A stretch of 64,000 nucleotides of DNA from Tenrec ecaudatus (GCF_050624435.1 NC_134539.1:143068025-143132024), one strand, 5' to 3'. Counted from the first letter of the stretch, positions 42,108-55,052 are shown. Notes: generated by a model from the sequence alone, not told the origin. A program made the numbers and translations.

Positions 42108-42300
42108 CTTGGTGGCCCAGTGGTTATAGGTTGGGCTGCTAACTACCAGTTCAGCAGTTTGAAATTACCAGCCACTCCATGGGAGAAAGAGCGCTTTCTG
42201 CTCTGAGAAGAGTTAGTCAGAAATTCACAGGGCAGTTCTACTCTGTCCCATAGTACCATGATGAGTTAACATCCACTGATGGCAGTGAGTGATCTGAACA
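42108..42300 (+). mobile_element. AfroSINE
   Basis: 'ccttggtggcccagtggtta', 'gttcagcagtttgaaattac' and 'ccactgatggcagtgag'. Confidence 0.92.
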
Positions 42301-42304
42301 CCAG

Positions 42305-43515
42305 CCCTACAGGCTGACCGACAGACGTGTCCATACAAACTTCTGCACAGGATCCGGTAGTAAATGTTTTAGGCTCCACAGGGCACAGATGGTCTCTAGC
42401 ACTTATTATGCTTTTAAATAAACCTTTAAAAGTGTAAAAACCCTGAGGTTTCTTGACCCCTGCCCCACCATCACCTCAAAGCCAATAAGAACCTGAATTT
42501 CCTTATCTGAATACTACTATCAACCCCATCTTCCTTGTTGGGAAAGAACCCCAAAACACACAAGAAATCTCATTTCTTCCATTCCCCTACCTTTGGAATC
42601 TATTATTCATCAAATCCTCAAAGCCACCCAGATGTTGTCACCATCTGTGGAAGAAGGGTTCTTCCCGTCTCAATTTTCTCCCTAAAGCCCATGGTCAAAC
42701 TAAAATACAAGTTTGTTACCTAAGGATTCAATAATTATCCATGACTAATCAATTTTCTGCAGAACACTTCCTGGCTTTCAGCTTTTCATAAAATGGCCAT
42801 GCCCTATCCTGTTAAATACAGCTCACCCCACTGAACTCATCACCATACCAGATGCCATGCTGAGATAAGTAAAACCTGATCCTGAAGGGTCGTAAACGTG
42901 TGCAGTGCTCAGCCTTAAGGGTATGTATTACAGTATGACTCAGAGGAGCGAACGTTTAAAACGACTCGATTAAACTGAAGGCACACCAGAAAACACAACT
43001 TTACTTTTGGTCAATTAAAAGTAAATTGTAGTTACTTTGTAGGTCATGATTATGAGTAGTTCCATTAGTTTCCGTTGTATTTTTGAATGTTTCTATGCTG
43101 TACTTTAGTAATAAACAGTTTTAAAAAACAATGAAAAGCAGGGTGTCTGCTCGCAAGGAGAGGCAATATGGGGGCGGCAGATGGCACAGAGTGCTGACAG
43201 CACACGTTTCAGGAGGTTGATAGGATGGAGCCATGGGGTTTGTAGAGGCAAGTGGAGGACATGAGGTTGGTAGGGACAGCAGGGACCAGATCACTTCTCT
43301 AGATACCATGCTAAATAGTTTGGGTGAGTAGACCCAATGGAAGGATTTTAAGAGGGAGTGTGACATGGGCAGTTGTGAAATTTAATCCTGACAGTTCTTA
43401 TGCACATAGTGTTAACTGGAAAAAGGTACTTCAGGCAGGACAAACAGGAAGACACTGAGCTAATTCAGTAGAAGGGACATCCCGCAGAGAAGGGTCACAA
43501 GGAAGAGAGGAGCCA
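42305..43515. other. CCDC47 intron 1 segment, nothing firmly recognised
   Basis: About 43020-43130 ends 'agtaataaacagttttaaaa', which resembles an mRNA 3' end, but no target duplication or source was found. Confidence 0.4.
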
Positions 43516-43519
43516 GTCA

Positions 43520-44012
43520 GGATACAGTATAGCACCGATGAAACACTTTTTCTCTAGTTCTTTAATGCCCCCCCCACTATTATGACCCCAATTCTACCTT
43601 ACAAATCCGGCTAGACCGGAGCATGTACACTGGTACAGAAAAGAAATGGAACACAGAGAATCCAGGACAGATAAACCCTCTAGGACCAATAATGAGAGTG
43701 GCAATACCAGGAGGGTAGGGGGAAGGTGGAGGGAGAAAGGGGGAAACCAATCACAATGATCGACATATAACCTGCCCCCCAAGGGGACCAACAATAGAAA
43801 AGTGGGTGGAGAAGGCAGTCGGTATTAAGACATGAAAAAAATAATTGATAAATTATCAAGGGTTCATGAGGGAAAAAACAAGGAGCTGATACCAAAAGCT
43901 CAAGTAAAAAGAAAATATTTTGAAAATGATGATGGCAACATATGTACAAATGTGCCTGACACAATGGATTGTGCTAAGAGCTGTAAGAGCCCCCAATAAA
44001 ATGATTTTCTTT
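43520..44012 (+). mobile_element. L1 3' end
   Basis: 'caattctaccttacaaatcc', 'gtacactggtacagaaaaga', 'gagctgataccaaaagctca', ending 'gagcccccaataaaatgatt'. Confidence 0.9.
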
Positions 44013-44374
44013 TATAGTAGAAGATGAAACAGAATTGAACTGGAGGTGGCCGGGGGAATGGAAAGATTTGAGAGAGATCCCAGAGTTTTAGTTGTCAGCA
44101 TGAAGTGATTGAATAGAGACGGTCTGGGGAAGAAGAGCTGGGGTGATCCCAAATTTTGGCTTGAAAAATAGCTGAACAAGACCATTCTGACTGGGGCAAA
44201 AAGTGAAGGGCGTGCAAGAGAGCAGCAAGGGAAGCAAAGCAATGAAGTCTCTGAGGAGCCCCAAAATAGACTAAATGAGGAGGGAAGGGGTTGGCATCTC
44301 GTCAGACTAGAATGGAAAACATACATAAGGGTCAGCAGACAGACCTGGAACTATTTATAGGTCCTTTTTTCTTC

Positions 44375-44735
44375 TTTTCATGTCTATGTATGTAAGACAG
44401 GCAAGATAAACAATTCGAGGAGAAAACAATGGGGCTGATGGCAGGGAAGAAGGGGAAGTGGGGGAAAGGGAGGGGTAGCCAACACACCCAGAGACAAGGG
44501 GACAAGAGATCTAAAATCTATGGTAGGGTTCATTAGGGCGATGTAGCTGAGAGGAATGCCTGAGAGCAGAATGAAGGCCACACATTACAGTGGGACAGGA
44601 GGAAAGTAAAAGGAAATAGAGGAAAGAACTAGGAGGCAAAAGACATTTACAGAAGTATAAATGTACTTGATACAACTGGTGCAAGGACTGTTATTAGAGC
44701 TATAAGAGCTACCAATAAAGCGATAAAAAAAAAGA
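44375..44735 (+). mobile_element. L1 3' end, divergent or internally deleted variant
   Basis: 'gaactaggaggcaaaagaca' and 'ttacagaagtataaatg' match an internal L1 3'-UTR segment (compare the complement of 25575-25620). It then jumps to an end 'gctataagagctaccaataa' with an A-run, so the intervening 3' UTR is absent. Confidence 0.65.
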
Positions 44736-44739
44736 CCAT

Positions 44740-46700
44740 GCTTAACAGAGAGCAACAAAAAAAAGGAGGGAAATTGGGAGAAGGTAATATATTCACATAG
44801 TATCTGTTGAAAGGGTTTCAGGCAGATTGGGGGGCGGGGATTAAAAAAAGTGTTGCTACAATGATTTCAGTTCACACATGTATGGGCTTACTCCAAACAA
44901 AAATGAGTTTAAACATGTCTCTGCCATTAGTGTATGGCTGCTGACAAGTTCTCTCAGCAATACCTGTCACAGTCTTGTTAGGGTGCCTTCAAACAAACAG
45001 TTCAACCAAAAGTACCTTCCAAAGGGATCGACTGGGCCAGTTAAGTTCTAGGTAGAGAAGTCTCAGAAAGAAGGTATGGCAAATGCTCTTTGGGATTTCA
45101 AAGGGGTAATCTTGAGATTTTCTCAAAGGAAACAGAATGCTCATAGAGGCTTATTAGGGAGAAGTTTCAAGAAAATTAAAAATTGCATTGGTAAGAAAAA
45201 AGGCCAGGAAAATTGTGCGAATTATTTTTCCATCATATCAATGCACCTGTTCATTCTTAAGAGGGTAGCAAGGGTTGTCCTATGAGAATTCCATTTGGAA
45301 ACTTACCATCCACCCTACAGTCCTACTCTTACCCCTTCAGACTTTTTTGGTTGTTCCCCAAACTCAAAGAACATTAAAACAGGAACACAATTTGGGTCCC
45401 TTGAGTATACCAAAGTGCTGTTTTGATGTGGTGTAAATCAGTGAATGCCTAATTCTTTGGGAAAGGGCAACCAACCTTTCAGAAGTACATAGACCTAGAT
45501 GTTGAGAAAAAGCATCACATTTGATATTTTTAACAAAGATTTCTATGAAATTATAGCAATACTTTTTTATTGCACTTATATTAGATAATTTACATGTACT
45601 CTTGCACACATATCTCTAAAAATAAGGTATTGTATGTGAACATGTAAGTCTGGACACAGGCCTGAGGATATAGGCCTGAGCTTGGGATGGAGACAGTATG
45701 GGACTAGACCAGATCTAGTTAGGTAACAAAGGAATCAGTCATGTGTGGGGATGTGTGTGTGTATGTGTGCGGTGGAGGGACTCCAGCCACAGTGGTATCG
45801 TAGAAGTCAAACAAGAAACACATTGAGAGAAGCAAAGCTGTTTTAATTGCTGCAGAAAGTTGGAAACAATAAATGGATGAAATGTTAACAAAGAAATAAT
45901 TAGCGGTAGAAAGCGCCTTGCACTCTGCGCCACCATGACTGCACAATGTGCATAAAAAAATTCACAGGGCAGTCACATCTACTCCTAAGTGCTCATTACT
46001 TTGCTACAACAGTAGCTGTCTGCAGATCATTTCACAAATGCACGGTCAAATTAAGGAAGCAATAGTGCAATAATGTTTGATGACAAGTCATGGTGTATTT
46101 GTGCCTAAAAAGGTCTTTTTTCATTTTATTAGGGAGTTAGATATCCGTGTTTACAATTACACATTGTGAAGTATAATAGGTGTAAAAGAAATCTTTAGTG
46201 GCAACTGCAGGACGCAGCAAGGATGGAAGTCAGAATGCAGGGAGGGAAGAGGGTGACAAAAGTACGCACCAGTCTTTCAAGGTGTGCTGGGATAGTGAGC
46301 ATTCTCCATTTATATTGCAGTTAATTTTCAGTTAAATATCAAACACCAATGTCTTACACGCAGAGATGCTCAATGTACTCTGAATTAGTCAAAGTTCCTA
46401 AGTATCGGAAGGTACAGGTGTCATAAGCTACAAGCTATTTCCTAGTATTTGGTCTGAGATTAGCACCAGGGAACATTTTGGGAGAAAACATGGTTGCCTT
46501 TTCAACTTCAAAGAGGTCTGTGATGTCTACACACATCCCTAATTTTCTTTTATACTCTTATTAATGAATGCTCAAGAGTAGTTATTTTCAGCTTCTACTG
46601 TTCATTCCAAGGGTCATCAATTCCCTAAGTTTTCAGCTGCAAACAAACTTTCTTCTCTAAGTTTTCTGGCTTTTCCTGTTTGGACATATGATCCAAAGTG
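44740..46700. other. CCDC47 intron 1 segment, nothing firmly recognised
   Basis: A short TG-rich tract occurs at about 45745-45770. A possible L1 tip fragment lies near 46120 ('cattttattagggagttag'). No exon or RNA gene found. Confidence 0.4.
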
Positions 46701-46714
46701 TAAGAAATACGAAA

Positions 46715-46870
46715 AAGGAACACAGACCTTGAGGCAGTTAGATCTGATTTCAAATGCTGGCCAGCTCCACCATTTACCAGCCTCATGACCTTGGACAAAT
46801 CACTTAAAAGTCCTTGCTTGTCATATGCAAAAAAAGGGAGAGCGTGAAAGAGCTGGGGGGGTGGGGAGAG
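46715..46870 (+). mobile_element. MIR SINE
   Basis: 'gatctgatttcaaatgctgg', 'ccatttaccagcctcatgac' and 'cttggacaaatcacttaaaa'. Confidence 0.75.
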
Positions 46871-47639
46871 TGGGTGTTTATCGCTCACTACTTGCTTCAT
46901 AGGGCTATAGTGAGCAGTAGGGGAGCGCCGTGCCAAGTCATGTAGTGGGTCCAATTCCTTTGTAATTTCAAAGTACATGATTGAAGTCTTTTCAGATTCT
47001 AGCCTTAAACTTTTAGAAATGGGAATAATGAAAGGTTTTACAAATAAAAACGAGAACATTGACATTGGGGTCCGATCACTTCAAACTAAATGTCCACCTA
47101 GAAGGTTCACCCCAAGGAAGCATTTCTTAAGGTCACTTCGGCTTGTAACAGGATTCTTTCAAGGCTATTTAGGTTAAAATTATCCAAGCCATTTTGCTTT
47201 CCTCTCAGAAATGGACCTGTCAACTCATTTCTCACTGGGACACCCACCAGTTTGGAGCCTGCTGGACAGGTAGAGGGCTGAGGCCCAGCAAGTCTGGTTT
47301 GATTTCTCTAGCTCCTCCCGCAATTCCTCGGGCACCGAGTCCAGGAAGTGGGGAAATCATTCACAGCTCGCTGCCAATCGAGGTTAGGCCTCCCTGATAT
47401 GGCCACAACAGGTGCCCGCTGCGAATCGCGTCGGTGGACTGGCATAAACACACGTCTTAAGTCCAAAATAGTCCAACAGGCTTTCCACAGAAGCTGTCTC
47501 TGTTAACCATTCGTGTTGAACAGTCGTTCCATCAAGGGGGAACGAATTCATTCAGAAAGCTGCGCTTTGTTTTTCGTACGGCACCCTCCAAATTTCTTCT
47601 CACGTTGCCCTTCTGGCCGCTATTTGGATCACTGCTGGG

Positions 47640-49110
47640 GGCAGGGCGGTTCTGCAGACCGTTAAAATCCCTCCAGCCAAGCCAAGCCAAAATGGGCCTT
47701 GGGGTCAGTGGGCTTTGTATTACACTTTAAAGAGGCACGGGACCGAGGCGTGCCACCTCGGGCCGGACTGAATGGGGCTGGGGCGGGAAAGGGGGCAGGG
47801 AGGCCACGCAACTCTCACTGCCCGGCCGGGCCCGGCCCCACTACCGCGTCGGGGACCGCTCCCTACCTGTACCGAAGGCCAACACCCTGCCCCGCGCTCC
47901 TGCGGCCGCTAGCTCTACCCCGCCTGCCTCTCGGCCTGGCCACCACCTTCGCCGTCGCCGCGGTGACTGCCCACACCCCCTGCCCGCTGCCACTAGGACA
48001 CAGCCAGATCGGCAGCTCGGTCACGCCGCGAAACTCTTCACGTAGCCTCCGCCACCCGTTACGTAGAATGCGTACGGCCCGTCTGCGCCTGCGCGCGGCC
48101 AGGAGGGCGGGAACACCGCCTCGGAGACCCCGCGAGATCGTCCCCTCTCCGCTGCGCCCCCGCCCCTAGCTGAGGCGAGGTGGGGCTGCTGGGAAAATTA
48201 CATAATCCCCGCCCCTGGGCCGGAAATGCTCTGGTTGATCGAAGTCTTCGCCACTGGGCTTACGGCAGGTGCTCCGGAAGCTAAAGATGTCCACGCGGGA
48301 CCACGTGGCCAGGAGCTTGCGGCTAAATGTGGCCCGGGTCGTTTCTGTCTGGGACTAAGTTTAGGAGGATGACGTTTTTATTGGCGTGTTCGCCCAAGTC
48401 CTGTGCTCTTGGGATTTGGGGGCCGCTCCCCGTCCGCTGCTACCCGTTTTTCACCCCCAGCCCGCTCTGTAGCTAGGCCATGAACACCCTTCACCCCACA
48501 GCAATTTCCTGTCAGAGTGTTTGAGGTGGCCGCTAGGCATTTTGTTTTAAGGTCGGGCGCTCTCGCGCCGTCAGCGAGCATTGCCCCTAGCCCCTAGGCC
48601 CCGCCCTTCGGCCCGCGCTCCGCACTGCGCATGTCAGGCTAGTGTTCCCCTCCCCCGCTCAGCAACGGGCCGAGAGGCGGCGACGAAGGGGGCGGAGGAG
48701 GAGTGCGGCGAGACGGGGTCCGGCCCGCGCGTACTGCGGGAGGTGGGGTTCTCTTCGCTTCGGCGGTGGTATCAGCTACCGCTGCAGCTGTCGCAGCAGG
48801 TTTGTTCGAGGTGGGTCCGGGCTCCCGGCGGCTAACCCTGGGGGACACTTAGAGGCAACTGTGAGGCCTAGCGAAGGCCGGGAAACCGCGGCCTCGCTTA
48901 ACAAAGAGGCGGAGGAACCTCGGGGCACCGGTGGCCGGGGGGCTGGGAAGGGATGGGAGTGCGACGCTGAGGCCTCGAAGGAGCTTTGCGATCCGGGTCG
49001 CCTGGCAGTCCCTCTCGAGGCTCCTGCGACTCTAACTTACCGAGGCCCAGTTGGCGGCTTTCCTGAGTTAGCGCCCTTCGAGCTGGGGAGGAGATGTCCG
49101 GCCGCACGGT
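47640..49110. promoter_or_regulatory. CpG island, bidirectional promoter of CCDC47 (minus) and, by synteny, DDX42 (plus)
   Basis: A continuous CpG-rich block with two denser parts (47640-48240 and 48550-49110). The leftward unit has a candidate CCDC47 exon 1 ending at 47867 (ACAG then gtaggg), which would splice to 40971. NRF1-like tgcgcctgcgc lies at 48083-48093 and tgcgcatg at 48626-48633. ETS-type ccggaa lies at 48220 and 48274. In human, DDX42 starts head-to-head with CCDC47. Here a noncoding DDX42 exon 1 could end at 48799 (CAG then gtttgt) or further right (ACG then gtaggc near 49108). No DDX42 codons are visible, so that gene is inferred from synteny only. Confidence 0.75.
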
Positions 49111-49119
49111 AGGCGTAGC

Positions 49120-49975
49120 CACGGGCGGATTCTGATGAAGGCACGCTGCATTTGGTAGATGCAAGCCTTCAACGAGGTGGCCCGAGAGGGAAAAGTGGTC
49201 CAATTGAGAGTCTGTAAAGACAGAGGCGGTGATCTTTGAACAGTCTGAGTAGGTCGTTGATTAACTCTATCATCATCCCTCAAACTTCTCAGCCGACCTG
49301 CTTGAGATCCTGTATGGTGTGAGTAAATCCTTTATGTGGAGTCGAAAGCATCAGTAATATAAAGGAAAATGGCCCCATTAGTCTCGACGTTTTGGGACCA
49401 TAGCTTCCTGGTCCTCTTAGTGAAGTTTTCTCCCCCTTGCCCCGCCACCGTTTTATGCTGTCCGTAAAATTCCTCGGGCTTTCCTGTTCTTTGTTGTAAA
49501 TGACAGGTTCCTGCATTCGCCCCCCTATATGCACCCCCAGAAGCGCTTGGGCTGAAGGACATAGACTCTGTCTTCATTTACTTTAACTTTACAGAGCCCA
49601 GCCTAGTTCTGGCATGTGAGCGATCAGTACACGTTCTATACAAGAAATTAGTATTTAGACTTTTATTGGTGAAAAAATATGTGTTGTGATCTTTTTTAAA
49701 GTAACATGGGTATTGTGTGCTCTTCTCTGTAATTGGTTATTTTAAAAATACTGTTTTTAATAGTGACTGCAATATATATTTCTTAGAGCTGTTCTAGGTG
49801 CAAAGGATAGGTTTGTGTTCCTTGCTGTCATGAAACTTACCTGCTAGTGGAGGAAAGAGACACTAAAATTATACTGTATTAGAAAATGATTAGTGCCACA
49901 CAAATAACAGATTGGAAAAGTGCAGGGGAGATGATAGGGCAATTTGAAACTGGTTAGAAAAGCACTCACAAGACA
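49120..49975. other. Presumed DDX42 intron 1 start, nothing recognised
   Basis: Unique-looking sequence right of the CpG island. I see no coding exon. Confidence 0.4.
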
Positions 49976-49979
49976 CCAA

Positions 49980-50100
49980 ACCAAACTCACTGCCATCAAA
50001 TAAATTCTGACTAATGGCGACCCTGTACTGCCCCTCTCCCCTGTGAGTTTTTGAGACTCACTCTTAACAGGAGATGAGGGTTTGTTTGTGCTTTGGGAGT
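49980..50100 (-). mobile_element. AfroSINE fragment
   Basis: 'aaccaaactcactgccatca' and 'ctaatggcgaccctgtact'. Confidence 0.8.
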
Positions 50101-50104
50101 ATCT

Positions 50105-50570
50105 GGGATAAGGGATGTTCCGGAGAGGCAACAGCAAGCACAAAGGCCTTCTGAAGGTCTGTTGGTTGGCACAACAGTAAAGAGACCAATGTGTTTGGAG
50201 CATTGGGTGCACAGGAAGGAGTAGTAGGAGGTCAGGTGAGCAGCGAAGGGACTGGGTAAACAGCCTGGGCCTGTAAGCTATTGTGAGACTTTAACTTGTA
50301 CTCTGAATCATACCGGAGGGTTTGGGGCAGAGAAATGATCAGACTTGGATTGTAATAATTTAGCAGATTACATGGCAGAAGCCAGTTCTTTGTACATAAT
50401 AGAGTTTTGTTAAATTGATACTCTTTAGTGACACTCTACTTTCTTTAAGCCAGCAGAGGAAAACGGTTGCTCTTAAAATAAAAATAATCAGACAGTTATT
50501 TATTTGGCTTTAGAAGAAAGTAATAAAATTCTTGGGTTTTATGTATAATAGATTCCCATTTAGGACCTGA
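50105..50570. other. Presumed intron, nothing recognised
   Basis: No exon, RNA gene or named repeat identified. Confidence 0.4.
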
Positions 50571-50574
50571 CCAC

Positions 50575-50850
50575 ATATAGTTGGCCTTCCTGTTCATGGG
50601 TTCCACATTCAGGGTTTTAACCAACCTTGGATAGAAAATTCTGGGGAAGTGGGGGAGAAGCAACTATATGGTCAAAGCAGCCCTTCAAGGGCTAAGAGGG
50701 AGCATGAAGTGCTATTTACATAGCTTTTAGCTAGTATTAGGTATTATATGTAATGGATATAAAGTATATGGGTTGTCTGTGCCATTTTATATGAGGGACT
50801 TGAGTGTCTATGAATTTCAGTGCCCATGGGAAGTACTAGAAAAAAACTGC
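50575..50850 (+). mobile_element. Tigger-family DNA transposon remnant
   Basis: 'atatagttggccttcctgtt', 'catgggttccacattcaggg', 'attaggtattatatgtaatg' and 'ccattttatatgagggactt'. The same family as the host element at 33460-33830. Confidence 0.75.
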
Positions 50851-51404
50851 CCTCTTAGGCTGTGCCCAGGGATGACAGTGTAGTGTGTGAGAAGCTCTCA
50901 AGGCAGCTTGTTAGGTAGAGCGGAGGCTAATCATCTGTCATTAGAACTCTTTCTCCCACTCCCTAAAAAACACGAGTGATAGGTAATGTGATTTACACAG
51001 TTAATAGAATTTTAGTCTATTTTAAAAGTCATAAATTATATCTTGATTGTGCACCACTGCCCAGACCACAGACTCTTAAGACCCCAGGTGCTATACCTTT
51101 TGCAGACTCTAGCCAGATCGTTTTTCTTGGGTTCCATGGTTATTGCTTCTTTCTAGTCTTTGCTAGTTCTATTCTTCCTCCCTTGAATGGCTTCTTCCTT
51201 TGAGCTGGGTAGCCATTTGTAGTTTTCCATGCAAGGCTGGCACTTAGGAAGCCAACCTTTACTTCTCCAGCTCATACTGATTGCTGACATCTTCAGGATT
51301 GTGTGGCACTTGTGTTTGAAATCCTTGAGTTGAAATATCTGAGCTATCTGGCTTGATATATTCTCTGTTTACTAGTAGAGAAATTGATTCTTGAAATAAT
51401 ACAA

Positions 51405-51620
51405 TAAACAGCGACAGCTGGCATGTAGCACTTATTGTGTGCTAGGCTTTCTTCTAGGTGTATTTTATAATTTTAAAAATAATTTTTATACCAATACTGT
51501 GAGGTAGATGATACTTACCATTTTACCAAAGAGGAAACTGAGGCTCAGAAGGTAAGTAACCTCCTTAAGGTTTGCATCAAGTTAGTGGCAAGAGCTTAAG
51601 TTGGAACATAGTCTGGTTTC
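51405..51620 (+). mobile_element. MIR SINE
   Basis: A well-preserved core: 'gcacttattgtgtgctaggc', 'accaaagaggaaactgaggc' and 'tcagaaggtaagtaacctcc'. Confidence 0.88.
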
Positions 51621-51879
51621 ATATTTTGTGTACTTTACTGGTTTTTTTGTTAGGTTGTTTTACTACATTAAGCATCCTGGTGCTTAGAACCATACCAAAT
51701 GGTACTTGATTTTATCTTACCTTGAGTTTTTTTTTCATCGAAATTCTAAATCTTCTTGAAGATCCTGTATTTGAATGAAAATGAGTATATATTTTAGAAG
51801 ACATGGGAGATAAAAAATGAGCAAGCCATTTCTTTACTCATGAAACATGTTGAGTTGGCAAGATGGAATATGAAAGCCA

Positions 51880-52385
51880 GTAAACTAGTTGTCATCGAGT
51901 AACTCATGGTGACTCCATGTACAGGGTTTTTAAGGTTGGAAAAGGACAAGTTTGGGGAATATCTTCGATTTTCCACAGAAGCAGAACCAGGATGTATATG
52001 GAGAGTAAGGAATAGACTCATGTGGTTGTAACAGGCTGGTAAGTGGTACTGATGGGTAAGTATCTGTAAGGTCAATGGTTCAAACCCACTGTCAGCTCCC
52101 ATAAAGACTTCCAACTTTGGAAACGCTACATTTAAGTCTATATGATAGCAGCCGGTTGGTTTGAATCACTGACCTTAACAGTTAGCTAAGTGCATACATA
52201 ACCCACTATGCCACCAGCAACTTAAATTCAAGTTGATTCTGACTTACCATCTGCCCCTGTGGTTTTCCAAGACTGTAACTCTTTACAGGAATAGAAAGCC
52301 CTGTCTTTCTCCCATGGAGTGGCTGGTGGTTGGAACTGCTGACCTTGCAGTTAGCAGCCCATGGAGTAACCAAAGCTCCATGAGG
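51880..52385. mobile_element. Cluster of AfroSINE fragments in both orientations
   Basis: A plus copy at about 52035-52150 ('taaggtcaatggttcaaacc') lies between minus pieces at about 51880-51935, 52150-52215 ('acataacccactatgccacc') and 52225-52385 ('ggaactgctgaccttgcagt'). Confidence 0.75.
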
Positions 52386-52389
52386 GCTC

Positions 52390-53640
52390 CACTGGGCCCC
52401 CAGTACTCCCTTTGCAGAGGTTTTTCTGATTTAATCACATTTCCTACTTTGCAGCAGTGTCTAAACTAATGTTTAGCCAAACTCCTGAGCTCCATAGCCT
52501 AGCCAAGTTGATACTTAAAACTAACTGTTCCAAGAAGGGAGATGCCTGTGGGTCAGAACCATGCCTGCTCACAGTTCTAGGAGTTGGGATTTGAGGTGAC
52601 CTTTGAAGGAAAGATAGAACTCTAGCGCAGGTAGATACAGTGAGAAATGTGAGAAAGAAATCCATGACAAGAGGTTTCCTTGGAAGATAAGGTGTGTGAG
52701 GAGATCCTGAGGTATGAATGGAAAAGTAGTTGTTGCCATAGTGAAGGATCTCATAGCGACCTCACATAGGAAATATGGAGAGCTCTTGACTGGATCAGAA
52801 GTATGTGTGAAGATTTGGGGCCAAGATCTGGAAGAAGAGGGTTCTTGATGAGCATCAGAAGGCCCATCTTCTCTTTGGATAAGACAGTCCTAGTTACATG
52901 GCCCAAGGAGGTTGACATTTACTTTCCTACTTGACTATGTCTCTGACTCACCATTCGCTGTTTTATGCTTTATAGGGCCGTGGCGCAAACATGAAGAAGT
53001 ATTTGCTGGTTGTAGACCTCTGGATACATTTCCCCTTGACTCTACTAGGGGTCGGTGGACTCTGAAGTAAACTTGAAAATGAAAATAAAACTACCATAGT
53101 TTGATTTATAAATTTGTAAACGAATATTATTCAGACAAGGAATAATATATATATTATAATAATATATTTATGGCTCTTGAATAGTTTTTTCATTTGTTGT
53201 GAGGAGTAGCATTGGCTCTTATATCTCAAGTTTGCTGACGTCTGGGATAGACAGGGCCGCTGCAGGAGGGGGTCACTGTCCAGTGTTATGCATCCGTCTC
53301 TATAGAGGCCTCAGTCACCATGTGTCTGTAACAGCTTACCTCCTGCTCTGCCTTATTTCACCGCAGTTTTACTCCCTGAAAATAGGTATCTGATTCATAG
53401 ACGGTTTTTGTTTTGTTTTGCATTGCCTTTTCTGTTTGTCCGTGAGGGTGAGTTCTTCAGCACCTAGAATAAGCACTCAGTACATTCAGAACTAGTGGCC
53501 ACTCCAGGAGTGAGTGATGTGTTGACTGGAGGACACCAGAGAGACTTATTAGGAAATTATTTTAGTGGTGAAGATGGGGGTGAAAGAGAAGTGAGATGGA
53601 GGGAGAACGGCTAGAGTAGCCTCAGTGGTACTGGTTACAT
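52390..53640. other. Presumed DDX42 intron 1 segment, nothing firmly recognised
   Basis: A TA-rich patch lies at 53135-53170. A short open frame at about 52993-53067 (MKKYLLVVDLWIHFPL...) has no family match. Confidence 0.4.
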
Positions 53641-53644
53641 AATT

Positions 53645-53990
53645 GAAAACAAGCCATTGGCAACTGAGTTGGTTCTGACTCACTGTCCCCGTGTGTATCG
53701 GAGTAGAATTCTCCCTAGGGTTTTCTGTGGCTGATATTTCAGAAGTCGATCTTCCAGGTCTTTCTTGATTCAACTGCCAACCTTCTCCTGAGGCAATAGA
53801 TATGTGAATCTTTTGCTCTACCTAGTGACTGAGAGCGCCTGAAAAGCCAAAGCTGTTATGGAGCCAGTTCTGACTTGGGACCTTATAGGACAGTAGAACT
53901 GCCCCTTTGGGTTTCTGAGACCGTAACTCGTTATGGGAACAAAAAACTTTATCTTTCTCCCTGAGCATCGAAGAAGTGGTTATTAGTTGC
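53645..53990 (-). mobile_element. Two AfroSINE copies in minus orientation (53645-53800 and 53855-53990)
   Basis: First: 'aactgagttggttctgactc', 'ggttttctgtggctgatatt'. Second: 'gacagtagaactgccccttt', 'gtaactcgttatgggaac'. They belong to different subfamilies. Confidence 0.78.
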
Positions 53991-54349
53991 TTTAAAGTAA
54001 CAAGACCCCACGTGGTTTGTTCTCATTAATGCAAATGATTACTATTGACGTTTGGCTTGTGCTTCTATTGACAGCTCATTTTTTTCAAACAAAACATTAT
54101 TTTTAAAGAAAGGGAGAAAGAACAGTATCCTAGAATGCTTGTATTCCAGAGTAAGGACTAAGGCCAAGTCAGTAACATAGTTCCCTTGTCAATTGAAATA
54201 ATAAAAACCCTAAAATACATATGCAAATGGGATTCTTAGACTTTAATTTTTAGTGTTACTTTTAATGAAGTCTGTGAATATAATTTCCTCCTTATGCACT
54301 GAAATGAATGGGTGGTTTTTTGTTTTTTACCACTTTTATCAATTTGAGA

Positions 54350-54575
54350 GGAGCCCTGGTGGTACCATGGTTAAAAAGTACTCATCTGCTAAGCCAGAAG
54401 TTCAGTGGTTCAAACCCTCTGGCCACCCCCATGAGAAGGCTGTGGCATCTGCTTCCATAAAGATTAGATGCATTTATCTTTAGAATCTTGGAAACCTTTG
54501 AGGGTGGTTTACTCTGTTCTTTATGGTCGCTGGGAGGCAGAATTCACTCTGTAGCAGTGGGTTTGGTGTTGTAGA
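54350..54575 (+). mobile_element. AfroSINE
   Basis: 'gaggagccctggtggtacca', 'ccagaagttcagtggttcaa' and 'gctgtggcatctgcttccat'. Confidence 0.9.
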
Positions 54576-54837
54576 TTTCAGAAGTATTTATGGAGGCAGA
54601 AAAGTTTCTGAAGCTCTTTGAGTTTGCTAGCTTGATGGGAAGGGTGTCCTAGGCGTATTGTTAAAATCTGAGAGAAAGGTTGAAAAGGAGTTTTCAGCAG
54701 ATTAAAATAACAAGAATATAGGTAATTTTTTAATATGCTCATTAGGTTTTGACTTGATTATCAACTGGTATAAGTCTCTTTGTCCCAGCAATATTTGCTT
54801 AGAGAACGTAAATTAATTTTATCAGTCTGAGCAGAGA

Positions 54838-55052
54838 GTACTTTGGATGTGTTATCAGTAGAGACCAGCCTCTGGAGAACATCATGCTTGGTGAAGTAGA
54901 GGGGCATCAAAAAAAGAGGAAGGCCCCCAATGAGCTGGGTTGACAGGTTGATAGGAGCCAGTTGTGAGGATGGCGCAGTACTGGGCAGTGTTCCACTGTG
55001 TTGGACAGAGGGTTGCTATGAGTCGGAAACGACTAGATGGCACCTAACAATA
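54838..55052 (+). mobile_element. RTE-type LINE 3' end
   Basis: 'ggagaacatcatgcttggtg', 'aaaaaagaggaaggccccca', 'gctatgagtcggaaacgact' and 'ggcacctaacaataataag'. Confidence 0.88.

Noticed and set aside
46625-47065. 146-codon minus-strand open frame
   Set aside because: It overlaps a MIR element, with no domain and no splice support as a CCDC47 exon.
47699-48169. 156-codon open frame on the plus strand in the CCDC47/DDX42 island
   Set aside because: Pro/Arg/Ala-rich translation of GC-rich promoter DNA. It lies over the likely CCDC47 exon 1 on the other strand.
48642-49112. 156-codon plus-strand open frame that might be a DDX42 exon
   Set aside because: It shows no DEAD-box motifs and does not match the Gly/Phe-rich DDX42 N-terminus I know. 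More likely 5' UTR and promoter sequence.
52993-53067. Short frame MKKYLLVVDLWIHFPL followed by AATAAA-like sequence
   Set aside because: I considered a retrocopy of a small gene, but no match came to mind, and there is no poly(A) or target duplication.
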